From Cryobacterium sp. M96 (GTDB lineage Bacteria > Actinomycetota > Actinomycetes > Actinomycetales > Microbacteriaceae): a stretch of DNA of 64,000 nt. Below, in pieces: positions 55,542 to 64,000 of this stretch. The stretch covers positions 1-64,000 of the forward strand of contig NZ_PJJS01000038.1 of assembly GCF_002929845.1 (NCBI RefSeq), read 5' to 3'. The notes beneath the pieces are model-generated. The model saw only the letters and a program-made list of their open reading frames with translations. It was not told the DNA's origin and did not search any database. Position 1 is the stretch's first letter; each line of letters begins with the position of its first letter. The position numbers were made by a program, and so were the translations under genes.

Positions 55542-56462
55542 ATGCCGGTCGGCGCGGTCATCGAGTTCAGCAACATCACCAAGACGTTCGGCAACGTCAC
55601 CGCGGTGGACAACCTGTCCTTCACCGTGGAGCCCGGCCGGGTCACCGGCTTTCTCGGCCCCAACGGCGCCGGAAAGACCACCACGCTGCGCATGCTGCTC
55701 GGGCTGGTCGCGCCCACGTCCGGCACGGCCACCATCGACGGCATCCGCTACCGTGACCTGCCGCGCCCGCTGCAGACCGTCGGGGCCGCCCTGGAGGCAG
55801 CCAGCTTCCATCCCGGCCGCAGTGCCCGGAACCACCTGGCGGTCTACGCCATCGCGGCGGGGCTGCCCTCCGCCCGCATCGACGCGGTGCTGCACACGGT
55901 CGGCCTCGGCGCACACGGCGCCCAGCGTGTCGGCGGCTTCTCGCTCGGCATGCGGCAGCGGCTCGGCCTGGCCTTCACCCTGCTCGGCGACCCCGGCGTG
56001 CTCGTGTTGGACGAGCCGATCAACGGGCTCGACCCGGAGGGGATCAAATGGATCCGCGGCTTCCTCCGCACCATGGCCGACGAGGGGCGCACGGTCCTGG
56101 TCAGCTCCCACCTGCTCTCCGAGGTGCAGCAGAGCGTCGACGACGTGATCATCATCGCCGACGGAGCCCTCGTGCACCGAGGCACCCTGTCGAGCCTCGA
56201 GACCGAGGCGGCGCCGCGCATCCTGGTCGACTCCCCCGACCGCACTGCTCTTGAGGCCGCCCTCAGCCAGGCCGGCATCGAGTTTTCCACCGGGCGCACC
56301 GGGTTGTTCGCCGCTGCGCCCGACCCGGCCCTGATCGGCCACATCGCGTTCTCGGCCGGCGTGGAACTCAGCGCTTTGCACCGGGAGAGGAAGGGGCTCG
56401 AGGAGGCATTCCTCGCCCTCGTGAACGGCCACGCAAACGGAAACGGAGGCGAGTCGCGATGA
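55542..56462 (+). CDS. ABC transporter ATP-binding protein (ABC-2 type)
   Basis: The 306-residue ATPase shows Walker A GPNGAGKTT near residue 39, signature FSLGMRQRLGLAFTLL, and Walker B VLVLDEPINGLDPEG. It is of the drug/bacteriocin-type ABC-2 exporter class. GAAGGGGGA precedes the ATG. It overlaps the permease gene by four bases and works with it. Confidence 0.94.
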   Translation: MPVGAVIEFSNITKTFGNVTAVDNLSFTVEPGRVTGFLGPNGAGKTTTLRMLLGLVAPTSGTATIDGIRYRDLPRPLQTVGAALEAASFHPGRSARNHLAVYAIAAGLPSARIDAVLHTVGLGAHGAQRVGGFSLGMRQRLGLAFTLLGDPGVLVLDEPINGLDPEGIKWIRGFLRTMADEGRTVLVSSHLLSEVQQSVDDVIIIADGALVHRGTLSSLETEAAPRILVDSPDRTALEAALSQAGIEFSTGRTGLFAAAPDPALIGHIAFSAGVELSALHRERKGLEEAFLALVNGHANGNGGESR

Positions 56463-57301
56463 CGTCCTTCAGCCGCGCCCTCGGTGCCGAGTTCGCCAAG
56501 CTCGGCACAACGCGCCTGTGGTGGGTCCTCGCCGCGGTCATGTTCGGTTATATCGCCCTGCTCGCCGGCGGCCTCTCGGCGCTGTTCGCGGGGATCGAGA
56601 GCGGCGCGATCAGCCCGGATGCCGCCGGTACCGGATCCCAGGGACTCGCCGGGTTCGGCAGCCTCCCACCCCTGATCTACAGCTTCGCGTCATCCGTCGG
56701 CTATGTCTTCCCGGTTCTGCTCGGGACCCTCGCCACTACGGGCGAATTCCGGCACCAGACCCTCACCCCCACGTTCCTCGCCAATCCCCGGCGGGCCCAG
56801 GTGCTCGGGGCCAAGACGATCGCTCTCTTCGTGGTCGGCGCGGTCTTCGGGGTCGTCGCGCTGCTCGCATCCGTCGGCGTCGGCGCGCTCGTCATCAACG
56901 CGTTCGACGTCGACCCGCTGCTGGCCGATAGCGCTACCTGGGCGCTGATCGGCCGCACGGTTCTCGCCATGGCCATCTGGTCGACCATTGGTGTGGGCCT
57001 CGGCGTGCTCGTGCATAGCCAAGTGGCGTCGATCGTCATCGTGCTCGCCTTCACCCAGTTCGTCGAACCGCTGCTGCGCTTCGCATCCCTGTTCACCGAC
57101 GTGACGCGAGGGATCGGCAACTACCTGCCGGGGGCCGCCTCCGATGCCCTGGTCGGCGCGAGCTTTTTCACCCTCGCCGCGCCGGGAGGCACCCCGGCGG
57201 CGCTGCTCGAGTGGTGGCAGGGCGGGCTCGTCCTCCTGGCCTACATGCTCGCCGCGACCGTGATCGGCTATGCGGTCAGCTGGAAGCGCGACGTCACCTG
57301 A
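56459..57301 (+). CDS. ABC-2 type transporter permease
   Basis: The 280-residue membrane partner of the upstream ATPase has about six helices, opening with a short cytoplasmic SFSRALGAEFAKLGTTRLWWVLA. A GEFRHQTLTPTFLANPRR loop resembles the coupling region of the ABC-2 permease family. Overlapping ATGA start at 56459. Substrate unknown. Confidence 0.9.
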   Translation: MTSFSRALGAEFAKLGTTRLWWVLAAVMFGYIALLAGGLSALFAGIESGAISPDAAGTGSQGLAGFGSLPPLIYSFASSVGYVFPVLLGTLATTGEFRHQTLTPTFLANPRRAQVLGAKTIALFVVGAVFGVVALLASVGVGALVINAFDVDPLLADSATWALIGRTVLAMAIWSTIGVGLGVLVHSQVASIVIVLAFTQFVEPLLRFASLFTDVTRGIGNYLPGAASDALVGASFFTLAAPGGTPAALLEWWQGGLVLLAYMLAATVIGYAVSWKRDVT

Positions 57302-57335
57302 ACACCTGACCCGAACGCCCGCGTAGTCTCGACGC

Positions 57336-58352
57336 ATGGGTATTGAGACTGAGTTCCGGGCCATCGTCGTCGACCGCATCGAAAATGCCGAGGGCCGGAA
57401 GACGCAGAGCGCGGCCCTCCGCGTGGTTGACGACGGCTTCCTGATGGCCGGCGACGTCACCATCGCGGTCGAGTACTCAAGCATCAACTACAAGGACGGG
57501 CTCGCCCTGATGGGCCGCCCCGGGGTCGTGCGCGCCTGGCCCCTGGTCGCCGGGATCGACCTGGTCGGAACGGTCGAGCAGAGCGCCGACCCGCGCTGGT
57601 CGGCCGGAGACCAGGTCATCCTCAACGGGGCCGGTCTGAGCGAGACGCACCACGGCGGGTTGGCCGAACGGGCCCGCGTGTCGGGGGGCTCCCTGGTGCG
57701 GCTGCCGAGCGGTATCAGCGCCGTGCGGGCCGCCGCGATCGGCACGGCCGGGTTCACCGCCATGCTGTCCGTGCTCGGCCTCGAACGGGGTGGGGTCACG
57801 CCGGAGTCCGGTGCCGTGCTCGTGACCGGCGCTGCCGGCGGGGTCGGCAGCGTCGCCGTGGCACTGCTCGCCGCCCGCGGCTTCCAGGTGCACGCGTCAA
57901 CCGGCCGCATCGATGAGCTCGGGGACTACCTGCGCGGGCTCGGTGCCGTCGAACTCGTCGATCGCCGCACCCTCAGCGAGGCCGGCAAACCGCTGCAGGG
58001 CCAGCGCTGGGCCGGGGCCGTCGATTCGGTCGGCAGCGCGACCCTCGCCAACGTCCTCGCCCAGACGAACTACGGCGGAGTGGTCACCTCCTGCGGCCTG
58101 GCCCAGGGGGCCGACCTTCCGGCCACGGTCATGCCCTTCATCCTGCGCGCCGTCAGCCTGATCGGGATCAATTCGGTCGAGGCTCCGCTCGCCCAGCGCG
58201 AGGAGGCCTGGCAGCGCCTCGCCTCGGACCTCGACCTGGGCCTGCTCGACCACCTCACCCAGGTGATCCCGCTGGAGGCGAGCTTCGATGCCGCCGCGGG
58301 CATCCTCGCGGGCACCATGCACGGTCGAACCGTCGTCGACGTGCGCCGCTAG
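57336..58352 (+). CDS. zinc-independent MDR oxidoreductase, AcuI/YhdH type
   Basis: The 338-residue medium-chain reductase has SSINYKDGLALMGRPGVVR (substrate part) and the NADP-binding VTGAAGGVGSVAVALLAARGF. This fits the YhdH/AcuI group, which reduces acryloyl-CoA to propionyl-CoA. Specificity is inferred from family only. TAGTCT (57324-57329) ends 6 nt before the ATG, so leaderless. Confidence 0.87.
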   Translation: MGIETEFRAIVVDRIENAEGRKTQSAALRVVDDGFLMAGDVTIAVEYSSINYKDGLALMGRPGVVRAWPLVAGIDLVGTVEQSADPRWSAGDQVILNGAGLSETHHGGLAERARVSGGSLVRLPSGISAVRAAAIGTAGFTAMLSVLGLERGGVTPESGAVLVTGAAGGVGSVAVALLAARGFQVHASTGRIDELGDYLRGLGAVELVDRRTLSEAGKPLQGQRWAGAVDSVGSATLANVLAQTNYGGVVTSCGLAQGADLPATVMPFILRAVSLIGINSVEAPLAQREEAWQRLASDLDLGLLDHLTQVIPLEASFDAAAGILAGTMHGRTVVDVRR

Positions 58353-58364
58353 CACGCGACTCCG

Positions 58365-58417
58365 AGGCTGCGGCTGCGGCTGCCGCTGTGGCTGCCGCTG
58401 CCGCTGCCGCTGCGGCT
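58365..58417. repeat. CTGCCG/CTGCGG hexanucleotide tandem tract
   Basis: About eight imperfect hexamers just after the AcuI-like gene, immediately before R1 copy 4. Non-coding and probably slippage-prone. Confidence 0.7.
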
Positions 58418-58426
58418 TAACGTCGT

Positions 58427-58519
58427 CCCGAACGAATCCGACGGAGATTTTGCTCAAAACAGGCCCTAAACATCCGTCTCAGTCCGGAATCGGTAGAATC
58501 TCCGTCGAATCGGTTCGAC
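58427..58519 (+). repeat. R1 element, copy 4 (93 bp)
   Basis: End A CCCGAACGAATCCGACGGAG starts at 58427 and inverted end B ends with CTCCGTCGAATCGGTTCGAC at 58519. Between the convergent AcuI-like and PH-like genes. Confidence 0.95.
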
Positions 58520-58546
58520 AGCGGACGTGCTCGACCAGTGGGACGG

Positions 58547-58897
58547 TCAACCGCCGAGCTTGAGCGACGCGATCAGGTCCGGGGCGTGGTTGGTGGTCAG
58601 GATCACCCGGGAGAACTCGTCGTCAATGAGGTCGATCACGACCGCCTGGCGCTTGCGCTTGATCGCCAGGAAGTCCTTGCCGCCGCGGAACTTCCAGGTG
58701 CCCACCGCGACCACCAGCGGCAGGCCCACCCCGGGAGAACGGATCCCGCGGATCCAGATCCACGGGTCATCCGTGATCGTCACCGAACGGATGTTCCCGC
58801 GCGGTACGACGATGTCCTCGCGCCGCAGGGCGAGGGTCTTCTCCGCTTTCGTGAGGTGGATCTCAAGCCGGTCAGGGTGAACGCGGAGGGAAGCCAT
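58547..58897 (-). CDS. small conserved PH-like domain protein
   Basis: The 116-residue protein is predicted to be all beta with one C-terminal helix (DEFSRVILTTNHAPDLIASLKL). It resembles small actinobacterial proteins with a PH-like barrel that follow a MASLRVHPDRLEIHLT start. No function is known. A minus-strand CAGACT ends 6 nt before the ATG, so the transcript may be leaderless. Confidence 0.68.
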   Translation of the reverse strand: MASLRVHPDRLEIHLTKAEKTLALRREDIVVPRGNIRSVTITDDPWIWIRGIRSPGVGLPLVVAVGTWKFRGGKDFLAIKRKRQAVVIDLIDDEFSRVILTTNHAPDLIASLKLGG

Positions 58898-58985
58898 GCG
58901 TCTAGTCTGCCTGTTCCGGGACGAAATCCACCTGTCGGAACCTCACAAAGGAATAACTCCCGGGTGTACGGGTCACACCTGCGGG

Positions 58986-60317
58986 TCACACCTGCGGGGT
59001 CGCGGCGGCCGCGGCCTTCGCTGCGGCAGGGAGGGCGTCAAGGATCCAGCCGACCGCGCTCTCGTCGTGGGCGTTGGAGACGAACCAGGCCTCGAACACG
59101 GACGGCGGCAGCGAAACGCCCTGATCCAGCATGGAGTGGAAGAACGGACCGTAGCGGAACGTCTCCTGGCGCTGCACCTGAGCGTAGTTCCGAGGCGCGC
59201 TGGCGGCGGCTTCGGCACCGAATACGAAGCTGAACAGGTTGCCGGCCCGCTGCACGCTGTGCGCGACACCCTCGGCCGAGAAGGCGGCGGAGACGGCCTC
59301 GGAGAGCAGCAGCGCGGTGGCGTCGATGCGCTCGTAGACGCTCTCGTCCAGGGCCCGCAAGGTGGCGATGCCGGCGGCGACCGCCACCGGGTTCCCGGAG
59401 AGCGTGCCGGCCTGATAGACCGGGCCGTTCGGAGCCAGGAAGTCCATCACGTCGGCGCGACCGCCGAGGGCCGCCACCGGCAGGCCTCCGCCGATGACCT
59501 TGCCGTAGGTGAACAGGTCCGGCGTGTAGTCCGCCTGCCCCTGGCCCACGGTGTCCAGTCCCCAGTAGCCGGCCGGATGCACCCGGAAGCCGGTGAGGAC
59601 CTCGTCGATGATGAGGAGCGCGCCTTGCTCGTGCGCGAGGGCGGTGAGCGCGGCGTTGAAGCCGGCGTCGGGAGCCACGACACCCATGTTCGCCGCCGCC
59701 GCCTCGGTGATCACGGCGGCGATCCGGCCCGGGTGCGCCTCGAAGGCGACTCGTACGGCATCCAGGTCGTTGTACGGCAGCACGAGGGTCTGCGCGGCCG
59801 TCGCTGCCGTGACCCCGGCCGAGCCGGGCAGGGCCAACGTGGCCAGGCCGGACCCTGCCTGAGCCAGCAGTCCGTCCGAGTGACCGTGGTAATGCCCGGC
59901 GAACTTGATCAGCAGGTCGCGACCGGTGAAACCGCGGGCCAGACGGATGGCCGTCATGGTGGCCTCGGTGCCGGTCGAGACCAGGCGCAGCTTCTCGACC
60001 GCGCCGACGCGTTCCTCGATCAGTTCGGCCAGGATGGTCTCGCCGGGCGTAGAGGCACCGAAGGACAGGCCGAGCGCGGCGGCATCCTGCACCGCCTGCA
60101 CGACCTCCGGGTGGGCGTGGCCGAGGATGGCCGGGCCCCAGGAGCTGACCAGGTCGACGTATTCACGCCCGTCCGAGTCGGTGACGTAGGCACCCTTCGC
60201 TTTCACCAGGAACAGCGGGGTGCCCCCGACCGACCGGAAGGCCCGAACGGGTGAGTTCACTCCGCCGGGGATGGCGCGCTGCGCGCGGGCGAAGAGATCG
60301 TCGTTGCGGGACATCAT
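58986..60317 (-). CDS. hemL: glutamate-1-semialdehyde 2,1-aminomutase
   Basis: Makes 5-aminolevulinate from glutamate-1-semialdehyde. The 443-residue class III aminotransferase homologue has [15 protein letters not shown] at the N-terminus, [12 protein letters not shown], and the PLP Lys273 in [13 protein letters not shown]. It is the last gene of the heme operon in this window, its ATG overlapping the hemB stop. Confidence 0.97.
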   Translation of the reverse strand: MMSRNDDLFARAQRAIPGGVNSPVRAFRSVGGTPLFLVKAKGAYVTDSDGREYVDLVSSWGPAILGHAHPEVVQAVQDAAALGLSFGASTPGETILAELIEERVGAVEKLRLVSTGTEATMTAIRLARGFTGRDLLIKFAGHYHGHSDGLLAQAGSGLATLALPGSAGVTAATAAQTLVLPYNDLDAVRVAFEAHPGRIAAVITEAAAANMGVVAPDAGFNAALTALAHEQGALLIIDEVLTGFRVHPAGYWGLDTVGQGQADYTPDLFTYGKVIGGGLPVAALGGRADVMDFLAPNGPVYQAGTLSGNPVAVAAGIATLRALDESVYERIDATALLLSEAVSAAFSAEGVAHSVQRAGNLFSFVFGAEAAASAPRNYAQVQRQETFRYGPFFHSMLDQGVSLPPSVFEAWFVSNAHDESAVGWILDALPAAAKAAAAATPQV

Positions 60318-61303
60318 CGGGCCTGTCTTTCGTTGAACCAGGTGGCCAGTTCGACCGCCCAGTAGGTGAGCACGGCGTCCGCTCCGGCGCGACGGATGCT
60401 GAGCACGGACTCCTCGACGGCCCGGCGGCGGTCGATCCAGCCGTGGGCGGCTGCGGCCTCAATCATCGCGTATTCACCGGACACCTGGTAGGCCCAGACC
60501 GGAACGTCACTGACGGCGGCGACCTCGGCGAGCACGTCGAGATAGCTGCCGGCGGGCTTCACCATCACGACGTCGGCGCCCTCCTGGATGTCGAGCCGGG
60601 CCTCGCGCACGCCCTCCCGGCGGTTCGCCGGGTCGAGCTGGTAGCTGCGCCGGTCACCGTCGAGGGTTGACTCCACCGCGTCGCGGAAGGGACCGTAGAA
60701 GGCCGAGGCGTACTTGGCCGAGTAGGCGAGCACGGCCGTATCGACGTAGCCGTTCTGGTCGAGCGCCTGGCGCACGGCGGCAACCTGGCCGTCCATCATT
60801 CCGCTCAGGCCGAGCAGCTGCGAGCCGGAGGCCGCCTGCACGAGCGCCATGTCGCAGTAGCGCTCGAGGGTGGAATCGTTGTCGACGCTGCCGTCTGCGC
60901 CGACCAATCCGCAGTGGCCGTGGTCGGTGAACTCGTCGAGGCAGAGGTCGGTCTGCACGACGAGGGCGTCGCCGACCTCGTCGGCCAGCGCGCGGGTGGC
61001 GGCGTTGAGGATGCCGTCGGGATCGGTCGCCCCGGAGCCGACGGCGTCGCGCACGGTCGGCACCCCGAAGAGCATGACGCCGCCGATGCCCGCTCCCGCG
61101 GCCTCGGTCACCGCCCGCCGGGCGCTGTCAATGGTGTGCTGAACCACCCCGGGCATCGACTGGATCGGCATCGGGTCGCCGCTGCCCTCCCGCACGAACA
61201 TCGGAAGAACCAATTCGGAGGGGTGCAGACGGATTTCGCTGGCCAGGCGACGGAGCGCGGGAGTGGTGCGCAACCGTCGCGGGCGGATGACGGGGTTTAT
61301 CAC
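60314..61303 (-). CDS. hemB: porphobilinogen synthase (delta-aminolevulinate dehydratase)
   Basis: Condenses two 5-aminolevulinates to porphobilinogen. The 329-residue protein has [14 protein letters not shown] (metal-binding region), active-site Lys in [13 protein letters not shown] and in [11 protein letters not shown]. Start is GTG at 61303; a minus-strand TAGCAT (61310-61315) ends 6 nt before it, suggesting a second internal promoter within the operon. Confidence 0.97.
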   Translation of the reverse strand: MINPVIRPRRLRTTPALRRLASEIRLHPSELVLPMFVREGSGDPMPIQSMPGVVQHTIDSARRAVTEAAGAGIGGVMLFGVPTVRDAVGSGATDPDGILNAATRALADEVGDALVVQTDLCLDEFTDHGHCGLVGADGSVDNDSTLERYCDMALVQAASGSQLLGLSGMMDGQVAAVRQALDQNGYVDTAVLAYSAKYASAFYGPFRDAVESTLDGDRRSYQLDPANRREGVREARLDIQEGADVVMVKPAGSYLDVLAEVAAVSDVPVWAYQVSGEYAMIEAAAAHGWIDRRRAVEESVLSIRRAGADAVLTYWAVELATWFNERQAR

Positions 61304-61343
61304 CCGTCAATGCTACGTCGCCGGGCCGGGCGTGCGCGAACCG

Positions 61344-62138
61344 TCAGCGGGATCGGGCGACGTGCACCAGGGCCTGGATCAAGGACTCGGCGCTGGGCGA
61401 GTCGGCCACGACGTCGACGCGCAGGCCGATGGCCGCCGCATCCCGCGCCGTGCGCGGCCCGATGCAGGCCACCACGGTCGATTCGGGGATCGGCCCGAGT
61501 TGGTCCTGCACCTGCTGCGCCACGCTTCCGGAGGTGACGAGCAGGGCCTGGACAGTGCCGGCCGCGACGTCCGCGACGACGCGCTGGTCGACCGGGACGC
61601 CGATGGTGCGGTATGCGACGACCGATTCGACGTCGTGGCCGATCCGGCGCAGCCCCTCGGTCAGCAGCGGCTTGGCGATTTCCGAGCGGAGAGTGAGGAT
61701 GCGCAGCGGCACCTGGCCCGAGGTGGCCGTTTCCCACTCCTCGAGGAGTCCGCGGGCCGAGTTGTCTTCGGAGGGGACGATGTCGACCCGGTAACCGGCC
61801 GCGATCAGGGCCGCGGCCGTTGTCTCGCCGACCGCCGCGATGCGCGTGGACGCGGCCACGACGGCACGGTGCGACGACAGAACGTCAACGGTCGTGGCGC
61901 TGGTCACGGTCATCCAGTCGAAGTCGCCCGCCGCGAGGCGTGCCAGGGCGGCCTCGAGCGCGGGGGCGTCGTCGGTCGGGGCGAAGTTGATCATGGGGGC
62001 CACGATCGGCTGGGCGCCCTTGGAACGCAGGTCGGCGGCGACGTGGTCGCCCCACGGGCCGCCGCGCGGCACGAGAACCCGCCAGCCGGTGAGCGGCTTG
62101 GCGAGGCTGGCTTTTGTCTTGTAACGCGAGTTCATCAC
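61344..62138 (-). CDS. hemD: uroporphyrinogen-III synthase
   Basis: Cyclises hydroxymethylbilane to uroporphyrinogen III. The family is weakly conserved; the 264-residue length, the VLVPRGGPWGDHVAADL start, VTSATTVDVL, GETTAAAL and the late LLVTSGSVAQQVQDQL fit it, and position after hemC confirms it. GTG start at 62138 overlaps the hemC stop by four bases (GTGA). Confidence 0.88.
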   Translation of the reverse strand: MMNSRYKTKASLAKPLTGWRVLVPRGGPWGDHVAADLRSKGAQPIVAPMINFAPTDDAPALEAALARLAAGDFDWMTVTSATTVDVLSSHRAVVAASTRIAAVGETTAAALIAAGYRVDIVPSEDNSARGLLEEWETATSGQVPLRILTLRSEIAKPLLTEGLRRIGHDVESVVAYRTIGVPVDQRVVADVAAGTVQALLVTSGSVAQQVQDQLGPIPESTVVACIGPRTARDAAAIGLRVDVVADSPSAESLIQALVHVARSR

Positions 62139-63088
62139 GAAGTCACCTTGATCGGGGCGAAGTCGGCAGCGCCGCCGGCGAGCAGGTCAAACGAAACACG
62201 GTTGGACACGTCTTGCGCGGCTTCGGCCAGGTGCGCAATGGAGTGGGAGTCGGGGGTGGCGGCATGGGAGCTCACGACGCTGCGGGAGCCGTCCGGGCTG
62301 TACACCGTGGCGGTGAGGAACAGGAGCCCGTCGTCGATCGCGGCCATGGCGCCGATGGGCGCGGCGCAGCCGGCTTCGAGCCGCTCCAGCACCAGACGCT
62401 CGGCCATGACGGTGGTCTGGCTGGTCGAGTGATTGATCGCAGTGAGGGCCGTGGCGAGAGTACGGTCGAGCTTCCCGTCGCGCACCTCGAGCGCGAGCGC
62501 GCCCTGGCCGGGAGCGGTCGGCCAATCCGACAGTTCCAGGTATTCGCCGTCCACGGACTCGAGCAGCGCCAGCCGGCTGAGGCCCGCGGCGGCGAGCACG
62601 ACGGCGTCGAGGTCGCCCTCGGCCACACGGTTCAGACGGGTCTCCACGTTGCCACGGATGTCCACGACGTCCAGGTCCGGGCGCAGCGATCGCAGCTGGG
62701 CGGCCCGGCGCGGTGACCCTGTGCCGACTCGCGCGCCCTCGGGCAGCGTGGTCAGGTTCAGCCCATCGCGGGCGCACAGCACGTCGCGCGCATCCGCCCG
62801 CTTCGGGGTGGCGCCGATTCGGAGGCCCGGGTAGGCGGCCGTCGGCAGATCCTTGAAGGAATGCACGACGACGTCGCATTCTTCGGCCAGGAGCGACTCC
62901 CGCAGGGCGCTGGCGAAGACGCCCGTGCCGCCCAGGCTTGACAGAGACTCGCGGGAGGTGTCGCCGTGCGTCGTGACCGTGACGATTTCGACCTCGGAGC
63001 CGGACGCGGTCGCGATGCGGTTCGCAATCGCAGTGGTCTGCGCCAGGGCGAGCGCGCTGCCACGGGTTCCGACGCGGATCAGGCTCAC
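62135..63088 (-). CDS. hemC: hydroxymethylbilane synthase
   Basis: Polymerises porphobilinogen to hydroxymethylbilane. The 317-residue enzyme begins IRVGTRGSALALAQT, has VHSFKDLPT, GTGSPRRAAQL, and the cofactor-binding Cys241 in EAGCAAPIG. The GTG at 63088 overlaps the hemH stop (GTGA); an upstream frame to 63142 would run deep into hemH, so it is rejected. Confidence 0.96.
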   Translation of the reverse strand: MSLIRVGTRGSALALAQTTAIANRIATASGSEVEIVTVTTHGDTSRESLSSLGGTGVFASALRESLLAEECDVVVHSFKDLPTAAYPGLRIGATPKRADARDVLCARDGLNLTTLPEGARVGTGSPRRAAQLRSLRPDLDVVDIRGNVETRLNRVAEGDLDAVVLAAAGLSRLALLESVDGEYLELSDWPTAPGQGALALEVRDGKLDRTLATALTAINHSTSQTTVMAERLVLERLEAGCAAPIGAMAAIDDGLLFLTATVYSPDGSRSVVSSHAATPDSHSIAHLAEAAQDVSNRVSFDLLAGGAADFAPIKVTS

Positions 63089-64000
63089 GGAGCCATCCCG
63101 GCGACGGCCGGTTTGAAGCCCAGGCGCACGTTCTCGCAGCAACCAGGGCGGCAGACGTCGTACCAGGGTCCGAGGTCGGTCTCGTGCGGACGAGCGTCGG
63201 CGGGGGTGTCGTTCATGCGCTCCTCAACCAGGTCGATGAGCCCGCTCACGAAGGCCGGGTCGACGCCGGGCGTCGGCACCCGCACGGACACCAGGCCGAG
63301 GTCCCCGGCGGTCTCGGTGGCCTCGTTGTCGAGGTCCCACATGACCTCCATGTGGTCACTGACGAAGCCGAGCGGCACGATGACGATGGCACGGATGCCC
63401 CGCTCCGGCAGCAACGCGATGGCGTCGTTGATGTCGGGCTCGAGCCACGGCATGGTGGGCGGCCCGCTGCGGGACTGGAAGACCAGCTGCCACGGGGTGT
63501 CCACCCCGACCATGACCTTCTGGGCGACGGCGAGGTGCTGCGCCGCGTAGGCGCCGCCCTCGCCGAAGCCGCGCTCGGCCGGGCCGCTCTTGTTGGCGTC
63601 GGTCATCGGGATCGAGTGGGTCGAGAACAGGATTTCGACCTCGGTGGCCAGGTCGATTCCGGGGACCTGGGCCACGACATCCGCGAGCCCCTTCTGGAGG
63701 GCGGTCACGAACGGGGTGACGAATCCGGGGTGGTCGAAGAACTGGCGCACCTTGTCGATGTGCACCACGCCCTCCAGCCCGGTCGCGGTCAGCGCGGCCG
63801 CGAAGTCCTCGCGGTACTGGCGGCAGCCGGAGTAGGAGCTGTAGGCGCTGGTGGCGATGGCCAGGAGCCGGGTCTGGCCGTTGTCGTTGGCCTCGCTGAT
63901 GGTGTCGCGCAGGTAGGGTGCCCAGTTGCGGTTGCCCCAGAGCACGGGCAGGTTGATGCCGCGGCGTTCGAGTTCGGCCTGGAGCGCGGCGCGAAGCACA
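63085..64000 (-). CDS. cpfC: coproporphyrin/protoporphyrin ferrochelatase, partial (5' end beyond window)
   Basis: Inserts iron into porphyrin. The visible 305 residues start at about one third of the protein: GNRNWAPYLRDTI, then ATSAYSSYSGCRQYRED, LFSTHSIPM with the catalytic His, VFQSRSGPPTMPWLEPDI and VPLGFVSDHMEV. Near the C-terminus CRPGCCENV and an earlier Cys fit the [2Fe-2S]-binding actinobacterial enzyme. In actinobacteria this enzyme usually acts in the coproporphyrin-dependent route. First gene of the visible overlapping operon, with more genes likely upstream of the window. Confidence 0.95.
   Translation of the reverse strand, partial: VLRAALQAELERRGINLPVLWGNRNWAPYLRDTISEANDNGQTRLLAIATSAYSSYSGCRQYREDFAAALTATGLEGVVHIDKVRQFFDHPGFVTPFVTALQKGLADVVAQVPGIDLATEVEILFSTHSIPMTDANKSGPAERGFGEGGAYAAQHLAVAQKVMVGVDTPWQLVFQSRSGPPTMPWLEPDINDAIALLPERGIRAIVIVPLGFVSDHMEVMWDLDNEATETAGDLGLVSVRVPTPGVDPAFVSGLIDLVEERMNDTPADARPHETDLGPWYDVCRPGCCENVRLGFKPAVAGMAP

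Overview
The window is 64 kb of high-GC actinobacterial chromosome. Gene content, codon use, GTG/TTG starts, the DUF222/13E12-type HNH endonuclease, the coproporphyrin-type heme genes and the ole olefin cluster all suggest a Microbacteriaceae member (Cryobacterium/Leifsonia-like). Genus is inference. I see no prophage, insertion sequence, integrase or CRISPR array. The region is core and metabolic, with several dispersed palindromic repeats and some decayed genes.

Layout. 1-4.6 kb: the end of an HNH gene, two tRNA-Ser genes (GCU, UGA), an LCP cell-wall ligase, a HAD phosphatase and serS. 4.6-8.3 kb: diacylglycerol-kinase-like gene, pheA, pgm. 8.3-12.8 kb: two secreted cell-wall enzymes, a 14-TM drug exporter, an NAD(P)-binding protein. 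12.9-22.4 kb: a LacI-controlled beta-glucoside operon (large GH94-like protein, binding protein, two permeases, GH1 beta-glucosidase, LacI) with three near-identical CebR-like operators. 22.5-30.9 kb: F420-type oxidoreductase coupled to an orphan DNA methyltransferase, a small acetyltransferase, lipoate ligase, lipase-like hydrolase, MarR-MFS pair, peptide transporter, small membrane protein. 31.0-36.8 kb: a dead GDPD gene, GntR plus L-lactate dehydrogenase, and rocD-ddaH divergent from an Lrp regulator. 36.9-42.7 kb: a FetB-like permease and oleA-oleBC-oleD. 42.9-47.5 kb: putA divergent from a LysR regulator. 47.6-58.9 kb: scattered housekeeping genes, an ABC exporter, an MDR reductase, and a broken esterase. 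59.0-64 kb: a tightly overlapping heme operon (hemH/cpfC-hemC-hemD-hemB-hemL by transcription order), with hemH running off the window end.

Three things stand out beyond the genes. First, a family of 93-bp intergenic elements (R1, four copies) has conserved inverted ends, a variable centre and invariant length; it sits mostly at convergent gene ends. Second, about twenty genes have a TANNNT-type -10 hexamer ending 6-8 nt before the start codon, the signature of leaderless transcripts; this also fixes many start codons. Third, two smaller repeat families (R2, 52 bp, two copies; R3, a short motif of the CTCGACAAGCTCAACCACC type) occupy other gaps.

Catabolic logic: imported beta-glucosides are split by GH1 and perhaps phosphorolysed by the GH94-like protein, and pgm would interconvert glucose phosphates. 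Proline (putA), ornithine/arginine derivatives (rocD, ddaH) and lactate (lldD) are used as carbon or nitrogen sources, each next to its own regulator.
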